Made by a program: the position numbers and the translations under genes. This document shows, one piece after another, positions 20,272 to 23,584 of a stretch of 23,584 nt of DNA. Source of the DNA: Pleurotus ostreatus/Saccharomyces cerevisiae fusant (taxonomy: Eukaryota; Opisthokonta); contig JAMQCK010000424.1 of NCBI GenBank assembly GCA_024196135.1, forward strand, positions 1 to 23,584, written 5' to 3'. The stretch's first letter is position 1. Every line of letters begins with the position of its first letter. A model generated the notes under the pieces. It ran no database searches and had not been told where the DNA came from. It worked only from the letters and a program-made list of their open reading frames with translations.

Positions 20272-20322
20272 TATAAAAGAGCGATGAACAAACAGTACCG
20301 CTCACCTCTACATACAAGCTGA
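19975..20322 (+). CDS. Possible small cysteine-rich secreted protein (tentative)
   Basis: An ATG in perfect context (CACCATGG) at 19975 opens MACRILTKGFIAVVLALRFC, which reads as a signal peptide. Two splice models exist. With donor 20062 (GTCTAC) and acceptor ending at 20124 (GTAAAG), the product has 94 residues. Its second part carries six Cys within about 25 residues (CLPIDC, SGC, FIC, LTC) and ends at 20322, running over the SDR TATA box. With donor 20075 (GTACCA) and the same acceptor, a 43-residue peptide ends at 20156. A second branch-point-like CTAAC followed by GTGTAG near 20200-20215 hints at yet another splice. Small secreted Cys-rich proteins are common in Agaricomycetes, but the support is weak. 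Confidence 0.22.
20272..20279 (+). promoter_or_regulatory. TATA box of the SDR gene
   Basis: TATAAAAG lies 78 nt upstream of the SDR ATG at 20350. It is a near-consensus TATA box at a normal fungal distance. Confidence 0.7.
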
Positions 20323-20349
20323 GCACCTCAGTATCCGCAACGCGGCAGC

Positions 20350-21281
20350 ATGTCCCCCACCGTCTACCTTGTTTCCGGTGCGAGCCGCGGCATTGGTGTG
20401 TGTCTTTTCTTCCCACCCCATCGAACGTGCATGACCAACGAGTTCCAGGTCTCGCTGTCGTTACCCAACTTGCCTCCCGTCCGGACGCTGTTGTGTTCGC
20501 AGGAGTGCGTGACCCCGCGCGCGCCACGGACCTTCAGGCACTCGCCAAAGTGCACCCCGGGAGCATCCACGTCGTCAAGCTCGTACACCCGGACAAGGCC
20601 AACAACATCGCAGCTGTGGAGGAGATCAAGCGGGTGGCAGGGCGCCTCGACGTCGTGATTGCGAACGGCGCCATCGACTACGCCTTCGAGCCGGTCCTCG
20701 ACCTACGCCCAGAGGATATGATTAGCCATTACGAGGTGCGGCTTGACTCTCCTAGCAGCTATCAACCCCGGATTACTCACCTCTCGACTGTTTTTTTAGG
20801 TCAACACCAACGGCCCCCTCGTCCTGTTCCAAACGGCATACCCTCTGCTCAAGGAGAGCAAGTTTCCCAAATTCGTGGCCATCACATCCCAAGTGGGCAG
20901 CATCGTGGCCGCAGGCCAGGACACCCCGATCGACATGATCCCCTACGGCGTATCCAAAGCCGCCTTGAACTGGGTCATGCGTAAGCTGCACCACGACTTC
21001 CCCGACTTCGGTCAGTGCTTGTCCAGGTCTCCTTGATACGCAAGGCACTAACCTAGGCCGACGCCCTTGCAGTCATATTCCCGCTCATCCCGGGTATGGT
21101 CTTGACTGAGGGAGCGAAGGAGGCGTTTGCGAAATCGAGCATACAGGAGATGCTCGAGGCCGCCGCAATCACTCCAGAGGAGAGCGCTCGAGGCATACTT
21201 GAGCAGATTGACGTCGCGACGAGGGAGACGCATGGTGGCCAGCTTGTGGATTACACCGGTCAGGGGAAATGGGAATGGTAA
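20350..21281 (+). CDS. Short-chain dehydrogenase/reductase (SDR)
   Basis: Four exons: 20350-20395, 20449-20735, 20800-21010, 21073-21281. The sum is 753 nt, giving 250 residues, the normal length of a classical SDR. VYLVSGASRGIG (residues 5-16) is the glycine-rich cofactor loop, rebuilt by the first splice. VVFAGVRDP follows the second strand, VIANGAI replaces the usual NNAG motif, ITSQVGS supplies the catalytic Ser, and YGVSK gives Tyr160 and Lys164. PGMVLTEG closes the cofactor site. These enzymes move hydride between NAD(P)H and a carbonyl or alcohol in the cytosol. The Arg after the second strand suggests NADPH preference, which is inference. No transmembrane segment or signal peptide is seen. 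The gene sits between two related MFS genes, so it could process a compound that one of them carries. Confidence 0.9.
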
Positions 21282-21484
21282 AAATATGTAGAGCAACTGT
21301 GAATCTCGTATGACGAGCTCGAACCTGATCTCTGACTTCTCCGAGTCGTAAGCAGGCTTGGGAAAAATATGATTATCTCGTACATCCCAGCAAACGGTCA
21401 GTATATGGGTGACCAGAATATATTTATGCCGCCATACCTCATATTTGCCGCGAGGGAGGATACGACTAGGCCTTCTTGTCCTCG
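21282..21484. other. Convergent intergenic region between SDR and MFS copy
   Basis: About 200 nt between the SDR stop (+) and the stop of the MFS copy (-). It is AT-rich, holding both 3' ends. No gene is visible. Confidence 0.5.
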
Positions 21485-23253
21485 CTACATCGCCGTCCCA
21501 CGTTGCTCGCGCCGCTTCCCGAGCTCGATGCCCCACCCCAAGACGACGACGAGCGCTGCGCCAACGAAGCAGGTCCCGGTATACACAATCATCTTCTCAT
21601 ACTTCCCTCCCGCGACATCGAAGCCGAGGTCGAGTTTGTGCGTCCTGCTTGCCATGGACGAGGATTCGAGTGCGGTAGAAACCGGTGTCGACAGAATGTT
21701 GCCGAGACTGCGGGTAAGCAGAAGCCAGCCGAAGAGCGTCGTCGAGAGGTTCGGGTCGTCTTCTGCGGGTTCCGGGGACGTTAGCGCTAGAAGTGACGGG
21801 AGGGACGCGCGAATACATACTCGCAATCGGCCGAATGAATCACGTCCAAAGGGTCGCCCACCCCGCTGAAACCACGCCATACACGGCGCTGAAGGCGATG
21901 ACGCAGGCAAAAGTATACGAAAGCACGCCCCAGAGGACGAGCGAGGAGAGGGCGCTCAGAATAAGCATACCGAAAGCGAGACTCCAAGGGTTGAAACGAT
22001 CAGACAGGAAGCCGGTTCCAAGGCGACCGAAGGCAGACGTAGCTACAGGAGAAAATGTTGAGGGGCATCGCGCGGCGAAGCCAGGAAAGTCGAGTACATA
22101 CCATTTAGCAGTGTCAGTGTTAGCGATGACTTGCTGGCGCTGAGGTTCAGCTCGCTCGCGAAGGCTTGTATATAACGATCAGCGCCTCTCGTGTCAAGGT
22201 ATGGTGAAAACTCACTTGGAAGCCACAGTAACGGAACGAAATACCCGAACGCTTGCAAGGTATTTGTCGCGAGTAAAAGCAGGAATGTAATGTCTTTGTA
22301 CCAGTCCTTGCGATTCCGAGGTTCAGGGCCGTGCACTTGGTTTCGTACCTCCGGCAGACGTCCACGAATAAATGGTAAGAATGGGACGAGGGCAGCCAGT
22401 ATAGCGCCAGCGAAAATTCGCAGCGTAGTTGGTATGCCGAAGCGCGCGATGAGCGGTGGAAGGGCTAGCGGAACGACGACGCCACCGACAGACGTTCCTA
22501 CGGCATTCAAGTCAGGTTCGTCTTGCACTGAAGGGGATGGGAGCGTACCTGCGAACATAATGCCATTCGCCATGCCTCGGCGCTCTACAAACCATTGGGA
22601 CATGTAGAAAATGGTCGGGACGTAGATGAACGCTATAGGCGTCTGCTCAGCGCTGACTTTAGCGGCGACAAAGGACTTGACTTACAACCACCGATTGAGT
22701 AGATGACGCCTTGGAGCGCAAGAAGCTGCTTCACCTGCGTCATGATCAGTTATAGACTCTCCGAAAATTTGCATCGGCACTTACTGTCTCCGCGTAGCTC
22801 GAGGAAGAGAGGCTGACAGCGCAGAAAAGCGTCCCTACCCACACAAGAGATCTAGCACATTTTGGATACCGGTAAAGAATGGGGTTGATAACGGGTGCTA
22901 GAGGGATATTAGAAGCGCTCGGACTTCTGAATAGATGTCGACCTACACGAGCAGTGCATGGCGCCGGACACAATAGGGCCTATCAATGCCAGTAATGAGG
23001 TCGCTCTCGGCTGGGATCGATAAAGCGGGTCATCCAGATAATCTGCGCCAACGGTAAAGCAAAGGCGCGCAGGAGGTTCTCGGATGTGCTCACCATTCAG
23101 TAGGGTCCCGTAAGCAGACGGAAAGCCCCATACTACCGTATCAACCATAAACGCTGCGGCAAGCTACATACAGACATCGCGAAAAGGTCGCCAGACCTCT
23201 GTTGAGACTGAGCATTGCGGTAGAGTGGTGATTGACTCACGAACGACCATGCC
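21485..23253 (-). pseudogene. MFS transporter paralogue, probably inactive
   Basis: Recognisable exons in minus-strand order: 23253-23241 (partial), 23163-23094, 23042-22947, 22897-22785, 22734-22686, 22632-22549, 22497-22216, 22164-22102, 22042-21821, 21762-21485. Exon lengths 70, 96, 113, 49, 63 and 222 nt equal those of the MFS gene at 17799, and 84 plus 282 matches its 363-nt exon plus one codon. The protein reads AWSF, VDTVVWGFPSAYGTLLN, MSQWFVERRGMANGIMFAG, GRLGTGFLSDRFNPWSL and STTLFGWLLLTRSLGN. Two faults appear. An in-frame TGA (21842-21840) interrupts LWT-stop-FIRPIA where the sister gene has LWASFARVYA. The start exon is also absent: the piece at 23253 is preceded by an acceptor-like TAG and an in-frame TAA (23288-23286), and no ATG occurs on this strand from 23260 to 23584. 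One intron (22498-22548) is not in the sister. The remaining exons are well kept, so inactivation would be recent. It could alternatively be a live gene with a start beyond the window and a sequencing error at the TGA. Confidence 0.8.
21840..21842 (-). other. In-frame TGA in the MFS copy
   Basis: The codon lies 66 codons after the phase-fixing splice at 22042, in the frame that gives GFLSDRFNPWSL upstream and FIRPIA downstream. The intact sister gene reads Ser at this place. One base change from a sense codon would explain it. Confidence 0.85.
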
Positions 23254-23584
23254 CTATGGTTGTAAATTATGGACAAAAACCGTGGTTAGTGAATCGCTAA
23301 GCAGTAGTGATTTGAGCGCTCGCCTCGATCACTAGTGCTTTCGTGCACGCACTAGTGAAGCGATTCGGTCGCTATCTTCACGCAGCGAGAGGCACCGTTT
23401 TGATCTGATTCACGCGCCGGTGATTGCCGAACGGCTCAAGCACCCACAAGGACCCCCTCGTCTTCGAAATTCAGGCCCCGTACACGAAGTAACTTATGTC
23501 TAGCCAGATTCTGCACTTTCCTCACAGTACGAGCGACGGTGGTACAATATGTCTACGGTGAGTTTGTCAGAAAATAGTGGAAGT
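23254..23584. other. Right-end region upstream of the MFS copy
   Basis: About 330 nt with no identified exon on the minus strand. On the plus strand ATG TCT ACG at 23549-23557 is followed at once by GTGAGT, which could be the first three codons of a divergent gene leaving the window. That is too little to call. The inverted repeat at 23291-23366 is the only clear structure. Confidence 0.35.
23291..23366. repeat. Interrupted inverted repeat with two CACTAGTG palindromes
   Basis: GAATCGCT (23291-23298) and its exact complement AGCGATTC (23359-23366) bracket two copies of the 8-bp palindrome CACTAGTG (23330-23337 and 23350-23357). An imperfect partner AGTAGTGAT lies at 23304-23312. The segment could fold into a long imperfect stem, or be a MITE remnant or a regulatory site. 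It is upstream of the truncated MFS copy. Confidence 0.6.

Noticed and set aside
21787..21987. Frames bypassing the TGA in the MFS copy by using donor GTGATT
   Set aside because: That donor would end the exon in phase 2, but both acceptors before the last exon need phase 1. The GTATGT donor matches the sister gene's intron position exactly, so the TGA stays in the exon.
23549..23557. ATG plus two codons before a GTGAGT at the right edge
   Set aside because: Three codons are too little evidence for a divergent gene, and the rest would lie outside the window.

Overview
The window reads as nuclear DNA of an Agaricomycete (mushroom-forming basidiomycete), probably a wood-decay type. It is GC-rich with dense genes, and most introns are 44-62 nt with GT..AG ends and CTNA-type branch points. 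The families also fit: a long BTB protein typical of Agaricomycetes, a Q-rich ARID (Swi1-like) subunit, a GT32 enzyme and monocarboxylate-type MFS carriers. The host is inferred; I could not search any database. All exon models below were built by hand from splice signals, phase and family similarity. Each complete multi-exon model adds up to a whole number of codons.

Layout, left to right. (1) 2-1989 (+): 3' part of a two-finger CCCH zinc-finger gene with a duplicated C-terminal domain. (2) 2338-6285 (-): six-exon ARID/Swi1-like chromatin-remodelling subunit, tail to tail with gene 1. (3) 7240-8750 (-): eight-exon secreted GH18 class III-type chitinase, with a 26-bp tandem duplication across its stop codon. 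(4) 9731-11780 (+): seven-exon NagZ-type GH3 beta-N-acetylglucosaminidase, head to head with the chitinase. (5) 11911-12690 (-): three-exon orphan gene with a very basic charged region. (6) 13598-15359 (-): seven-exon BTB/POZ protein. (7) 15620-17054 (+): GT32 glycosyltransferase, divergent from the BTB gene across a 260-bp shared promoter. (8) 17799-19716 (+): nine-exon MFS transporter of the monocarboxylate-porter type. (9) 20350-21281 (+): four-exon short-chain dehydrogenase. (10) 21485-23253 (-): a paralogue of gene 8 with the same exon architecture but an in-frame TGA and no start exon in the window, so a likely pseudogene.

How the genes may work together. The secreted chitinase and the NagZ-type GH3 enzyme, which has no signal peptide, form a divergent pair that could carry chitin to chito-oligomers outside the cell and then to GlcNAc inside. 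The MFS - SDR - inverted MFS block looks like a local duplication around a reductase gene and could be a small metabolic cluster. The remaining genes (CCCH, ARID, BTB, GT32) look like core regulatory or Golgi genes with no clear functional link.

I did not find a clearly new multi-gene system. The observations most worth a second look are the degenerating MFS paralogue, the chitinase/NagZ pair, the stop-spanning tandem repeat, a possible small cysteine-rich secreted protein near 19975-20322, and the palindrome-rich inverted repeat at 23291-23366. I saw no tRNA, rRNA, CRISPR array or intact transposon.
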